NCBI RefSeq assembly: GCF_003259255.1
Contig: NZ_QGOL01000009.1
Location: 266,848 to 330,847, forward strand
Origin: Algoriphagus litoralis
Lineage (GTDB): Bacteria > Bacteroidota > Bacteroidia > Cytophagales > Cyclobacteriaceae
Reading direction: 5' to 3'
Length of the DNA stretch: 64,000 bases
Part shown: piece after piece, positions 50,924 to 59,570 of the stretch
How positions within the stretch are numbered: the first letter of the stretch is position 1
Layout: every line of letters starts with the position of its first letter
Translations under genes and position numbers: made by a program
Notes under the pieces: model-generated
Seen by the model: the letters and a program-made list of their open reading frames with translations, nothing else
The model's database searches: none
What the model was told of the DNA's origin: nothing

Positions 50924-51739
50924 ATGGAACTCAAGACTATCATCGAAGCTGCCTGGGAAAACAGAGAATTACTCAAAGAAAAAGAAACTGAAATCGCAAT
51001 AAAAACGATCATTGCCGACTTGGATGCAGGTAAACTCAGAGTAGCAGAGCCGCTTGAAAATGGTGATTGGAAAGTAAATGATTGGGTGAAAAAAGCGGTA
51101 ATCCTCTATTTCCCTATTCAGAAAATGCAAACGATCGAAGTTGGACCGTTTGAATTTCATGATAAAATGGCCCTGAAAACCAACTATGCAAAGCAGGGCG
51201 TTCGGGTTGTTCCTCATGCAGTGGCTCGTTATGGTGCATATTTAGCTTCTGGTGTGGTGATGATGCCAAGTTATGTTAATATCGGTGCCTATGTGGACAG
51301 TGGCACGATGGTTGATACCTGGGCTACGGTCGGATCCTGTGCGCAGATCGGCAAAAACGTTCATTTGAGTGGGGGAGTAGGTATCGGAGGTGTTCTAGAA
51401 CCTGTTCAAGCAGCTCCAGTGATCGTGGAAGAGGGTGCATTTATCGGTTCTCGGGCGATCATTGTCGAAGGCATAAGAATCGGTAGAGAAGCCGTAATTG
51501 GAGCTGGAGTTACCTTAACAGCAAGTTCAAAAATCATCGACGTGACGGGTTCAGAACCTGTAGAATACAAAGGATATGTTCCTCCTAGATCGGTAGTGAT
51601 ACCGGGTTCTTTAGCAAAAGAGTTCCCTGCCGGCACCTATCAAGTTCCCTGTGCTTTGATCATCGGTCAGCGTAAAGCTTCTACTGATCTCAAGACCTCA
51701 CTCAACGATGCGTTAAGAGAAAATAACGTAGCAGTCTAA
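50924..51739 (+). CDS. dapD: Tetrahydrodipicolinate N-succinyltransferase
   Basis: The 271-residue enzyme has the DapD N-terminal helical domain (LKTIIEAAWENRELLKEKETEIAIKTIIADLDAG) and a left-handed beta-helix of hexapeptide repeats (VVMMPSYVNIGAYVDSGTMVDTWATVGSCAQIGKNVHLSGGVGIGGVLEP). It succinylates tetrahydrodipicolinate with succinyl-CoA in the succinylase branch of diaminopimelate and lysine synthesis. The start ATG is 20 nt from the divergent glycosyltransferase start, so its promoter must lie inside the neighbouring coding region. The TPR gene follows after 10 nt. Confidence 0.95.
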   Translation: MELKTIIEAAWENRELLKEKETEIAIKTIIADLDAGKLRVAEPLENGDWKVNDWVKKAVILYFPIQKMQTIEVGPFEFHDKMALKTNYAKQGVRVVPHAVARYGAYLASGVVMMPSYVNIGAYVDSGTMVDTWATVGSCAQIGKNVHLSGGVGIGGVLEPVQAAPVIVEEGAFIGSRAIIVEGIRIGREAVIGAGVTLTASSKIIDVTGSEPVEYKGYVPPRSVVIPGSLAKEFPAGTYQVPCALIIGQRKASTDLKTSLNDALRENNVAV

Positions 51740-51749
51740 ACCAACTAGT

Positions 51750-52352
51750 ATGAAATTCTTACCCAAAGCCCTGATCATTTCGGTTTTTGCCGGGACGATT
51801 TGGGCTTGTTCTGAAAACAAAAAAGATCCGGGTGATGCCTTTTTTGAGCGAGCGGAATATGAGCTCGCTGTGCAATCCTATACTGACAATCTTAAGCTTA
51901 AGCCTACGGATGTAACTTTGCTTTACAACCGAGGCAGGGCGTTTCAGGAAATGGGTGATCTCAATAAAGCAAGGATTGACTTTGAGTCAGCCTTGGCTTA
52001 TGATCCAAAAAATTTTCAAGTTCTCTTGAGCTTGGCTGCTGTGCAGCTTGAGGAAAAAAACTACGCAAGTGCTTTGCTTTACGCTACCAAAGCCGAGGAA
52101 ATTTCGGGAGCTCCAGCGATGGCTTCTTTCCTCAAAGGACGAGCCTTGCACCAACTTGGCTTGCCCGAAGATGCGCTAAAAGCTTACGGCAACGCAATCC
52201 AAATTGATAAGAATTTTGGCCAAGCCTATTTGAACAGAGGCTTATTGAAAGTAGCATTGGATCGAAAAAAACAAGCTTGTGAGGATTTGAAACTTGCCAC
52301 GGTTTTGGAATATCCAGGAGCTGAAGAATCTTTCAATAAATACTGCAAGTAA
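51750..52352 (+). CDS. TPR-repeat lipoprotein
   Basis: The 200-residue lipoprotein (MKFLPKALIISVFAGTIWACSEN, Cys20) carries about four to five tetratricopeptide repeats: DAFFERAEYELAVQSYTDNLKLKP, VTLLYNRGRAFQEMGDLNKARIDFESALAYDP, FQVLLSLAAVQLEEKNYASALLYATKAEEI, and AMASFLKGRALHQLGLPEDALKAYGNAIQID. It likely scaffolds protein contacts in the periplasm. It is 10 nt from dapD and ends at a bidirectional terminator. Confidence 0.87.
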   Translation: MKFLPKALIISVFAGTIWACSENKKDPGDAFFERAEYELAVQSYTDNLKLKPTDVTLLYNRGRAFQEMGDLNKARIDFESALAYDPKNFQVLLSLAAVQLEEKNYASALLYATKAEEISGAPAMASFLKGRALHQLGLPEDALKAYGNAIQIDKNFGQAYLNRGLLKVALDRKKQACEDLKLATVLEYPGAEESFNKYCK

Positions 52353-52354
52353 TC

Positions 52355-52381
52355 AAAATCCCGCCAAGAGCGGGATTTTTT
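52355..52381. terminator. Bidirectional terminator
   Basis: AAAATCCCGC-CAAGA-GCGGGATTTT forms a 10-bp stem with A and T runs on both sides. It separates the convergent TPR and zinc-finger genes and overlaps the stop codon of the latter. Confidence 0.9.
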
Positions 52382-53120
52382 AATGCGTATCGCCTTCGGT
52401 GTGTATGTGATCTTTGTGATCGCAAATTTGATCAGAAGTAATTTTTCCTGAACCTAAGCAGGTTTTGCAATCACTCACTGATTTGCCTGAGCCCTCACAT
52501 TCGGGGCAGGTTAATCTTCCTTTTCCGGCACAGCGCTCGCATTCAAAGAATTCGACAATATTGAAGACATTCACTTTCTTGATCAGACCAGATGCTCCAC
52601 ATCTGCTACAGCCTACTATTCCTTTGGATTTACAGTAGTTGCATACCTGTTCGATCTGCTTGGAACCTTCACAGGTAAAGCACACCTCATACCGATATCC
52701 TCGACGATCACAAAGTTGGCAGGATTGAATTTCAGCCAAATGAACTTTTAGCTTTTCCTGAAGTTCCTTGGCTCCCTGATAGTTTTCTCCTTTAAACCCG
52801 GTAAGCTCAAGGTATTTGTTGAGGAAATTAGCGCTATTGTCGTATTGCCCCAATTCGTAGAGTGTCTCAGAAAAATAATAGGGCATTTCATCTGGCAAAG
52901 GAAGTCCAGAGTCAATCAAATTCCGGAAAATGGAGTTTGCTGTTTGATAATCTTTTCGTTCTAATGCAGCCATAGCTCCTTTCATCCAGCGATCCGTCTG
53001 GCCTAGATTGGGACCGGATTGGGCAAAGGAGTTACTCGATATAATGCACAACAAGCAGAACAGAACTAAACGAAAATGAGTCGGAAGGGATTTCAATTTG
53101 GGATTTGAATTTTGATGCAA
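52380..53120 (-). CDS. Exported TPR/DnaJ-zinc-finger-like protein
   Basis: The 246-residue protein starts with a signal peptide (LVLFCLLCIISSNSFAQ). Residues about 40-120 look TPR-like (WMKGAMAALERKDYQTANSIFRNLIDSG, YYFSETLYELGQYDNSANFLNKYLELTG). The C-terminal half contains seven CxxC pairs (CQLC, CFTC, CNYC, CSRC, CERC, CPEC, CKTC), many as CxxCxGxG, as in the DnaJ cysteine-rich zinc domain, and a His-rich tail CDHKDHIHTEGDTH. DnaJ has four such motifs and is cytoplasmic; an exported protein with seven is unusual. Possible periplasmic zinc binding or redox chaperone; inference. Confidence 0.75.
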   Translation of the reverse strand: MHQNSNPKLKSLPTHFRLVLFCLLCIISSNSFAQSGPNLGQTDRWMKGAMAALERKDYQTANSIFRNLIDSGLPLPDEMPYYFSETLYELGQYDNSANFLNKYLELTGFKGENYQGAKELQEKLKVHLAEIQSCQLCDRRGYRYEVCFTCEGSKQIEQVCNYCKSKGIVGCSRCGASGLIKKVNVFNIVEFFECERCAGKGRLTCPECEGSGKSVSDCKTCLGSGKITSDQICDHKDHIHTEGDTH

Positions 53121-53143
53121 TAAAATAACTGTTTTTGTTACTC

Positions 53144-53151
53144 CAAAGTTA
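53144..53151 (-). promoter_or_regulatory. Candidate -7 box for the zinc-finger gene
   Basis: On the minus strand TAACTTTG fits TANNTTTG and lies 23 nt upstream of the ATG at 53120. No clear -33 TTG. Confidence 0.4.
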
Positions 53152-53298
53152 AAATTTGCTGTTGGCCGATTTAGAAATTACACTTTTCATTTTGACTGGA
53201 AAATAATGTCCTTATTTTAGCACAGGTGGATCAGATGAATAGTTTTTCATTATCCTATCGAAGTCAACTCATAAACCTAAAACAAAAACTTATTTCAA

Positions 53299-53706
53299 AT
53301 GGGAAAGACCATCACGATGATTGAAGGTATTGGCGAAGTTTTCAAAGGTAAACTTGCCGAAGCAGGAGTGTCTACAGTCGAAGGATTGTTGGAAAAAGGC
53401 GCTACAAAATCAGGAAGAAAGACAATTGCTGAGTCCTCAGGAATAGATGAAGGCAAGATTTTGGACTGGGTGAATATGGCTGACCTTTTTCGAATCAACG
53501 GCGTAGGTAGTCAATTTGCGGAGCTACTCAAAGCTGCCGGCGTAGATACCGTCAAGGAATTACGAACTAGAAACCCAGAAAACCTTCATGCAGCTCTAGT
53601 GAAAACTCAAGAAGAAAAGGGTCTCACGAAAGTAGTGCCTGCCCTGTCAAAAATTGAAGACTTCATTAGCCAAGCCAAGGCACTAGAGCCAGTAGTGACG
53701 CATTAA
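53299..53706 (+). CDS. DUF4332 helix-hairpin-helix protein
   Basis: The 135-residue protein has two HhH-type repeats: ITMIEGIGEVFKGKLAEAGVSTVEGLLEKGATKSGRKTIAESSGI and LFRINGVGSQFAELLKAAGVDTVKELRTRNPENLHAALVKTQEE. Each has a GIG/GVG hairpin and matches DUF4332. HhH repeats bind DNA or other nucleic acids, or serve as protein contacts. No signal peptide. Followed by a strong terminator, so transcribed alone. Confidence 0.88.
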   Translation: MGKTITMIEGIGEVFKGKLAEAGVSTVEGLLEKGATKSGRKTIAESSGIDEGKILDWVNMADLFRINGVGSQFAELLKAAGVDTVKELRTRNPENLHAALVKTQEEKGLTKVVPALSKIEDFISQAKALEPVVTH

Positions 53707-53730
53707 TTGTTTATCAATAGGGCATATACA

Positions 53731-53758
53731 AAACCTTGAGGCAACTCAAGGTTTTTTT
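53731..53758 (+). terminator. Terminator after the DUF4332 gene
   Basis: AAACCTTGAG-GCAA-CTCAAGGTTT is a 10-bp stem with a stable GCAA tetraloop followed by TTTT. It ends the DUF4332 transcript. Confidence 0.92.
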
Positions 53759-53786
53759 GTAGTTTGAGTTCCTAAAAACGTTTACC

Positions 53787-55322
53787 ATGAGCAATATCGA
53801 TCAGTTTAAAACCACCCTGACTGATGGTCAGATTTTCAAAAAAGATTTCATCATTCTGGGCACGGGTATTTTGAATGGCACAGCTGTTCCCGAGACTCAT
53901 GTGAAGATTCCCTTGAAAACGATGAATCGTCACGGGCTCATTGCTGGAGCTACAGGTACAGGCAAAACCAAAACTCTGCAGGTAATTGCTGAGCAACTTT
54001 CTCTAAAAGGAGTTCCCTCCGTATTGATGGACCTCAAAGGTGATCTATCAGGACTTGCTATGCCTGGAGAAGCCAACGATTTTATCATGAAGCGCTCTGC
54101 TACAATTGGCGTAGAATATTCACCCCAAGGTCTCCCTGTTGAATTGATGACCATTTCTAATGAAAAAGGAGTGCGTATGAGGGCCACAGTTTCAGAATTT
54201 GGACCTGTTTTGATGTCTCAGATTTTGGAAGTAAATGATACCCAGCAGGGAGTGATCGCCTTGGTGTTTAGATATTGTGATGTAAATCATTTGCCCTTGG
54301 TAGATTTGAAGGATTTCAAACGCGTGCTTCAGTTTGTTACCAATGAGGGAAAAGAAGCCATCACCAAGGAATTTGGTCAGGTTTCTTCAGCATCTGTCAA
54401 TACCATCATGCGAAAAATCATCGAACTGGAGCAACAGGGAGCGGATCGTTTTTTTGGGGAGCGATCTTTTGAAGTGGAAGATTTCACCCGGACCAAAGAT
54501 GGAAAAGGAGTTATATCTGTAATTCGATTGACTGATATTCAAAGCAAGCCTAAACTTTTCTCGACTTTCATGCTCAGCTTGTTATCTGAGATTTATGAGA
54601 CTTTTCCCGAGCAGGGAGACGCTGACCAGCCCAAACTTTGTCTGTTTATCGATGAAGCACACCTGGTCTTTTCCAATGCATCCAAAGATCTCCTTGAAAA
54701 AATTGAGGCCATCATCAAGCTAATTCGATCCAAGGGTGTTGGAGTGTTTTTCTGTACTCAGACTCCCACGGATGTTCCGGACAATGTATTGGGTCAATTG
54801 GGTCTGAAAGTGCAACATGCGCTTCGAGCTTTCACTGCAAAAGATCGAAAGGCCATTACCAAAACAGCTGAAAACTATCCGGATTCTCCATTTTACAAGA
54901 CCTCTGAAGTGTTGACTTCAATGGGAATTGGAGAGGCATTGATCACCGCACTGAACGAAAAAGGTATCCCAACACCATTAGCTCATACGCTAGTGCGTGC
55001 CCCAATCACACGAATGGACATTTTGGAGGATGCAGAGATCAATTCCCTGGTGTCCAAATCTGATTTGGTTCAGAAATACAATCAAGACATCGATCAGGAA
55101 AGTGCGTATGAAATGCTCGAACGAAAAATGATGCAACTGGAGAAGGAGCAGGAAAAAGTCACCTTGCCAAAACCCGCTACCAAAACAGTCCCTAAACCAA
55201 AACAGGAAGAATCATTTATAGAAGAATTAAGCAAGAATACCATGGTGAGACAAATGGGGAGAACCCTGTTCAGAGAATTGGCCCGAGGTATTTTAGGTTC
55301 ATTTTCAGGTAAAAGACGATAA
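53787..55322 (+). CDS. HerA-like (DUF853) ATPase
   Basis: The 511-residue protein has a HerA/FtsK-like P-loop domain: Walker A GATGTGKT at residues 54-61, Walker B LCLFIDEAHLVF near 287, a sensor-like FFCTQTPTDVPDNVLGQLGLKVQHALRAF near 320 and a Glu-rich C terminus. DUF853 proteins are of unknown function, although HerA relatives translocate DNA. No nuclease partner (NurA) is adjacent, so I do not call it a DNA repair or defence gene. The gene starts after the terminator of the DUF4332 gene. Confidence 0.9.
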   Translation: MSNIDQFKTTLTDGQIFKKDFIILGTGILNGTAVPETHVKIPLKTMNRHGLIAGATGTGKTKTLQVIAEQLSLKGVPSVLMDLKGDLSGLAMPGEANDFIMKRSATIGVEYSPQGLPVELMTISNEKGVRMRATVSEFGPVLMSQILEVNDTQQGVIALVFRYCDVNHLPLVDLKDFKRVLQFVTNEGKEAITKEFGQVSSASVNTIMRKIIELEQQGADRFFGERSFEVEDFTRTKDGKGVISVIRLTDIQSKPKLFSTFMLSLLSEIYETFPEQGDADQPKLCLFIDEAHLVFSNASKDLLEKIEAIIKLIRSKGVGVFFCTQTPTDVPDNVLGQLGLKVQHALRAFTAKDRKAITKTAENYPDSPFYKTSEVLTSMGIGEALITALNEKGIPTPLAHTLVRAPITRMDILEDAEINSLVSKSDLVQKYNQDIDQESAYEMLERKMMQLEKEQEKVTLPKPATKTVPKPKQEESFIEELSKNTMVRQMGRTLFRELARGILGSFSGKRR

Positions 55323-55356
55323 GCTTAATTTCTTGTAATACATTAATTTATACAAA

Positions 55357-56559
55357 TTGAAAATTGCAGTGATTGGAGGTGGAGCCGCAGGATTTTTTGC
55401 TGCTATTCATGCGAGTGGAAAAGGGAGAGAAGTTTGCATCTTTGAAAAAAGCCCAAAACTTCTCTCCAAAGTAAAAGTATCCGGCGGTGGGAGATGCAAC
55501 GTCACCCATCAGCCAATGGAGGTTTCTAAATTGATCAAAAATTATCCCAGAGGGGAGAAATTTTTGAAGAAGGTCTTTCGGCATTTTTCTATTGCAGATA
55601 CTTTCCTCTGGTTTGAATCTCGGGGGGTACACTTGAAAGTAGAAGTCGATGGACGCGTATTTCCAGTGTCCGATTCCTCCCAAACTATAGTTGATGTGCT
55701 CCTCTCCGAAGCTGAAAAATCCGGGATCAAAATCTTCACCTCTACTGGGATCAAAGAATTAAATCCCTCCCAATCTGGCTACGAATTGATCACTGAGAAA
55801 GGGGTCTTTCGTGCTGATGCGGTAATTGTGGCTACTGGAGGCCATCCCAAATCGGACGGTTACAATTTTCTTAACTCATTAAAAATCAAATTAAATAGTC
55901 CAATACCTTCTTTGTTCACTTTCAATACTCCTGGAGAAAGTATTCGCGAATTGATGGGGATAGCAGTGCAGGATGGATTGGTAAAAATCGAGGGAACCAA
56001 ACTCAATTACCGAGGCCCGGTATTAGTCACTCATTGGGGGATCAGTGGTCCAGCAGTACTGAAATTATCTGCCTTTGGAGCAGATTGGCTCTATGACCAC
56101 GACTATCGTGCTCGTGCTATTATCAACTGGAATTCCCTCTACGGAGAAAATGATTACCTAAGCCAATTAGTCAAGTACAGTCAGGCTCATCCCAATCGTA
56201 AAGTCTATTCCCATGCACTTTTCGACTTACCTGCGAGACTTTGGGAGCACTTTTGCTTCAAATCCGAAATAGATCCGCTCCAACTTCACGGAAATCTACC
56301 GAAAAAGCAACTTAATAAGCTTGTACAAAACCTTTTTTGCTATATTTTGGAAGTCAATGGAAAGACGACCTTCAAAGATGAATTTGTCACAGCGGGTGGC
56401 ATTGATTTGAATGAAGTCAATCCCGAAACCATGCAAAGTTTACTTCACCCTAACCTATACTTTGCTGGGGAGGTCCTCGATATAGATGGCATTACTGGTG
56501 GCTTTAATTTTCAAGCTGCTTGGTCTACTGGATTTCTTGCAGGAAGGTCTATTAATTAA
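55357..56559 (+). CDS. BaiN/HI0933-like FAD flavoprotein
   Basis: The 400-residue protein starts with a dinucleotide-binding motif KIAVIGGGAAGFFAAIHASG and continues with VSGGGRCNVTHQPM, ADAVIVATGGHPKSDGYNF, THWGISGPAVLKLSAFGADWL and TAGGIDLNEVNPETMQS..LYFAGEVLDIDGITGGFNFQAAWSTG. This is the HI0933/BaiN family, FAD-dependent oxidoreductases sometimes annotated as aminoacetone oxidase. The physiological substrate is unknown. The start is TTG (55357); no ATG precedes the nucleotide-binding fold. The Hpt-like gene follows after 8 nt. Confidence 0.92.
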   Translation: MKIAVIGGGAAGFFAAIHASGKGREVCIFEKSPKLLSKVKVSGGGRCNVTHQPMEVSKLIKNYPRGEKFLKKVFRHFSIADTFLWFESRGVHLKVEVDGRVFPVSDSSQTIVDVLLSEAEKSGIKIFTSTGIKELNPSQSGYELITEKGVFRADAVIVATGGHPKSDGYNFLNSLKIKLNSPIPSLFTFNTPGESIRELMGIAVQDGLVKIEGTKLNYRGPVLVTHWGISGPAVLKLSAFGADWLYDHDYRARAIINWNSLYGENDYLSQLVKYSQAHPNRKVYSHALFDLPARLWEHFCFKSEIDPLQLHGNLPKKQLNKLVQNLFCYILEVNGKTTFKDEFVTAGGIDLNEVNPETMQSLLHPNLYFAGEVLDIDGITGGFNFQAAWSTGFLAGRSIN

Positions 56560-56567
56560 AAGAACCC

Positions 56568-56915
56568 ATGAGTAATTTCTACCCGGAATTGAACCAAAGA
56601 ATTCTGGAAATGTCAGATGGTGATGAGGAATTTAGAATCGAACTGACCTCAGCCATTCATGCAGGACTAGTCGAATTAAAAAGCAAATATGGTGAAGGAA
56701 TCCAGGAGAAGGATTCTGTTAAAATTCAGCAAATCAGACACAAACTCAAACCTACACTCATGATGTTTGAATTTGACGATTTAATAGAAAACCTTACCGA
56801 AGGAAAAGAGATTCTTGAAAATCAAGGTTTTGGTGAGGCCGCATCCAGACATTACTTTGAGTTTCTTGAAAAAGTCTCCAAAGCCATCGAAGAAGTGAGT
56901 CAATTGAAAAGCTAA
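56568..56915 (+). CDS. Hpt-like helical protein
   Basis: The 115-residue protein is all-helical: MSDGDEEFRIELTSAIHAGLVELKSKY, then KIQQIRHKLKPTLMMFEFDDLIENL and FLEKVSKAIEEVSQLK. The phrase IRHKLKP resembles the phosphorylated-His motif HxLKG of Hpt domains, except that a Pro follows the Lys. It may be a phosphorelay partner, but a true Hpt usually has GSS near the motif. Eight nucleotides after the flavoprotein gene, so the pair is co-transcribed. Moderate confidence. Confidence 0.62.
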   Translation: MSNFYPELNQRILEMSDGDEEFRIELTSAIHAGLVELKSKYGEGIQEKDSVKIQQIRHKLKPTLMMFEFDDLIENLTEGKEILENQGFGEAASRHYFEFLEKVSKAIEEVSQLKS

Positions 56916-56922
56916 AAAAAAA

Positions 56923-56950
56923 GGAGTCTGCACTTGCAGCTCCGATTTTT
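56923..56950 (+). terminator. Terminator after the Hpt-like gene
   Basis: GGAG-T-CTGC-ACTT-GCAG-CTCC (56923-56943) forms an 8-bp stem with one bulge, followed by GATTTTTATATT and preceded by A8. Confidence 0.75.
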
Positions 56951-57053
56951 ATATTAAACCCTATGATGAACTTTACTTTGCAAAAGTAAAGTGTCAATAG
57001 TACCCGCTGATTATCCATACATGAACTTCAGATGAAGTTTGGAATCTTTTCAA

Positions 57054-58016
57054 ATGCCGATTATTTCCAGTACATACAAAAATCCTCCCTGGCACTTGTT
57101 TAATGGTCACCTGGAGACCATTGTTCCCAGCCTTACCCGCAAAGTGCAGGGCATCATGTACCATCGAGAGAAAATTAACACCCCCGATGGTGATTTTTTG
57201 AATTTAGATTGGTCTAGCGTAGGAGGAGGAAAGCTGCTGATCATCTCTCATGGTCTGGAAGGCGACTCCCGGAGGCACTATGTGATGGGACTTGCCAAAC
57301 TTTTTAACCAACATGGCATAGACGTCTTGGCATGGAACAACCGAACCTGTGGTGGAGAAATGAACTTGAGACCCATTTTGTATCATCACGGAGCAAGTTA
57401 TGACTTGAAAGCGGTCATTGCGCATGCATTGGCTTCTAAACCCTATGAGGAAATTTTTCTGGTTGGTATCAGTATGGGTGGAGCACAGACCCTCAAGTAC
57501 CTTGGGGAAGAAGGAATTGACCTTCCAGCTCAAATTAAAAAAGCTGCTGTTTATTCTACCCCATGCAATCTGCCGTCAAGTGCGGCCACACTCAAACTTC
57601 GTCGGAACGTATTTTACAAAAATCGCTTTCTCGGCAAGCTCAAGAAAAAGATAGAGGCCAAAGCACTACAATTTCCTGAGCTGATAGATGTGGAATTGCT
57701 TCGCAAAGTGGATGATTTTGACAGCTTTGACACAAACTTCACCGCCAAAATTCATGGTTTCAAAAACGCCGATGACTTCTACCACTCTGTCAGTGCAGAC
57801 AATTGGATGCCAAATATCCCTATTCCCACCTTGATAGTTAATGCGTTGAATGATCCTCTTCTCGGACCAGAATGCTACCCCATCAAGCTAGCTGAATCCA
57901 AGTCAGAAATTATTTTGGAAATGCCGAAAAGAGGAGGACATACCGGCTTTTCGGTTGCAGGTCAAGAATTTACCTGGTCAGAATATCGGATTCTTGCAAT
58001 GTTTTTAGAAGGATAA
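57054..58016 (+). CDS. YheT-family alpha/beta hydrolase
   Basis: The 320-residue protein has the family start YKNPPWHLFNGHLETIVPSLTRK, the lid/oxyanion LLIISHGLEGDSRRHYVMGLAKLF, nucleophile elbow VGISMGGAQTLKYLG and acid/His sites IPTLIVNALNDPLLGPECYP and KRGGHTGFSV. Members hydrolyse esters of uncertain nature. I use the ATG at 57054; an upstream in-frame TTG (57039) would add five residues without a clear benefit. Monocistronic after a terminator. Confidence 0.9.
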   Translation: MPIISSTYKNPPWHLFNGHLETIVPSLTRKVQGIMYHREKINTPDGDFLNLDWSSVGGGKLLIISHGLEGDSRRHYVMGLAKLFNQHGIDVLAWNNRTCGGEMNLRPILYHHGASYDLKAVIAHALASKPYEEIFLVGISMGGAQTLKYLGEEGIDLPAQIKKAAVYSTPCNLPSSAATLKLRRNVFYKNRFLGKLKKKIEAKALQFPELIDVELLRKVDDFDSFDTNFTAKIHGFKNADDFYHSVSADNWMPNIPIPTLIVNALNDPLLGPECYPIKLAESKSEIILEMPKRGGHTGFSVAGQEFTWSEYRILAMFLEG

Positions 58017-58052
58017 TATATCTTGAAGTAAATTTTACCAGCCGCTACTTCT

Positions 58053-59570
58053 ATGAGAAAGCTATTTTTCTTCACCATCATTTTTCTTTTTGCGCTCACA
58101 TTCTTTCTGATGTGGTTCTTTGAATTTCGGGTATTTAAGGTGGGTAATTTTTTCCTGTTGATCTTAGGTTTTTTGACTGCCTTGGGGATTTATGACTCGT
58201 TTCAGACGAAACACGCCATCTTAAGAAATTTCCCGGTCATAGGGCATTTCAGATATTTACTTGAATCAATAAGTCCTGAGATCCAGCAGTATTTTATTGA
58301 ATCCAATACAGACGGTAGACCATTCAGCAGAAATCTCCGCTCCTTGGTATATCGCCGGGCCAAGGGTGTAAACGATACACATCCGTTTGGGACACAAAAA
58401 GACATCAATGATGAGCATTACATCGCTCTCAGGCACTCGATCTATGCCAAAGGTCCCGTTTCCGATGACATTCGTGTGACTGTGGGAGGACCAGATTGCA
58501 GCCAGCCTTATTCCGCCTCTATTTTTAATATCTCTGCCATGAGCTTTGGCAGTCTAAGTTCAAATGCTGTCAAAGCTTTAAATCAGGGTGCTAAAAAGGG
58601 AGGGTTTTACCACAATACCGGAGAAGGAGGAATCTCGAGCTATCATTTGGAAGGAGGTGATTTGGTTTGGCAGATTGGCACAGGGTACTTTGGATGCCGG
58701 GCTGAAGACGGTTCTTTTGATCCAGATAAATTCCGTGAAAAAGCATCGCTTCCCACTGTGAAGATGATCGAAATCAAGCTTTCCCAAGGTGCAAAACCTG
58801 GTCATGGAGGTGTGCTTCCGGGAATCAAAAATACGCCTGAAATAGCTGAAATCAGGGGACTTATGCCCGGAACCACAGTGCTTTCTCCACCTGCGCACAA
58901 AGCATTTTCAAATCCAGAAGGATTGATCCAATTTGTAGGAAAACTCCGTGAGCTATCGGGTGGAAAACCCATTGGTTTCAAACTTTGTATCGGACGAACC
59001 GAGGAATTTACTGCACTATGTCAGGCGATGATCAGTCAAGGAATAATCCCGGATTTCATCACTATTGATGGAGCAGAGGGTGGGACAGGAGCTGCTCCAT
59101 TGGAATTTTCAGATAGTGTAGGATTACCATTGGAACCTGCACTGATTTTTGTCAGAGTGACATTGGAACGTTATAAACTCCGGGATAAAATCCGTCTAAT
59201 TGCATCAGGTAAGGCTATCAGTGCTTTTTCTATTGTCAAATTCATGGCACTAGGTGCAGATATCTGCAATTCTGCTCGGGGTTTCATGTTTAGCCTGGGG
59301 TGTATTCAGGCCTTGCGATGCAATACGAACGAATGTCCTACGGGAGTGGCTACCCAAAACAGGGGACTGGTGAAAGGTTTGGTGGTGGTAGAAAAATCAG
59401 CAAGAGTCTATAATTTTCATAAAAACACAGTCCATGCAGTCAAAGAACTACTGGGCGCAAGCGGGCATACCCATCCCTCAGAATTAACCATTCATGATTT
59501 GGTCAAAGGCGATGAAATGGTAGCTTTGGCCAATAGGTATTTTCCAGATTCTGTCAATACCCAAGTTTAA
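58053..59570 (+). CDS. FMN-binding glutamate synthase-like protein
   Basis: The 505-residue protein has two N-terminal membrane helices (FFFTIIFLFALTFFLMWFF and FFLLILGFLTALGIYDSF) and then a glutamate-synthase large-chain-like domain: SAMSFGSLSSNAVKALNQGAKKGGFYHNTGEGGIS, AKPGHGGVLPG, ITIDGAEGGTGAAPLEFSDSVG and a cysteine cluster RCNTNECPTGVATQN for an iron-sulfur centre. No GltD partner or glutaminase domain is near, so classic GOGAT activity is unlikely. It is probably a membrane-anchored FMN/Fe-S oxidoreductase. The stop abuts the convergent lhgO stop without a gap. Confidence 0.9.
   Translation: MRKLFFFTIIFLFALTFFLMWFFEFRVFKVGNFFLLILGFLTALGIYDSFQTKHAILRNFPVIGHFRYLLESISPEIQQYFIESNTDGRPFSRNLRSLVYRRAKGVNDTHPFGTQKDINDEHYIALRHSIYAKGPVSDDIRVTVGGPDCSQPYSASIFNISAMSFGSLSSNAVKALNQGAKKGGFYHNTGEGGISSYHLEGGDLVWQIGTGYFGCRAEDGSFDPDKFREKASLPTVKMIEIKLSQGAKPGHGGVLPGIKNTPEIAEIRGLMPGTTVLSPPAHKAFSNPEGLIQFVGKLRELSGGKPIGFKLCIGRTEEFTALCQAMISQGIIPDFITIDGAEGGTGAAPLEFSDSVGLPLEPALIFVRVTLERYKLRDKIRLIASGKAISAFSIVKFMALGADICNSARGFMFSLGCIQALRCNTNECPTGVATQNRGLVKGLVVVEKSARVYNFHKNTVHAVKELLGASGHTHPSELTIHDLVKGDEMVALANRYFPDSVNTQV

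Noticed and set aside
53787..55322. HerA-like ATPase as part of a phage defence system such as HerA-NurA/Sir2-HerA
   Set aside because: No nuclease, SIR2 or other partner is adjacent; neighbours are a DUF4332 gene behind a terminator and a flavoprotein gene. DUF853 housekeeping-type protein is more likely.
58053..59570. Classic glutamate synthase (GOGAT) activity
   Set aside because: There is no glutaminase domain, no GltD partner and the protein is membrane-anchored, so only FMN/Fe-S-binding similarity is claimed.
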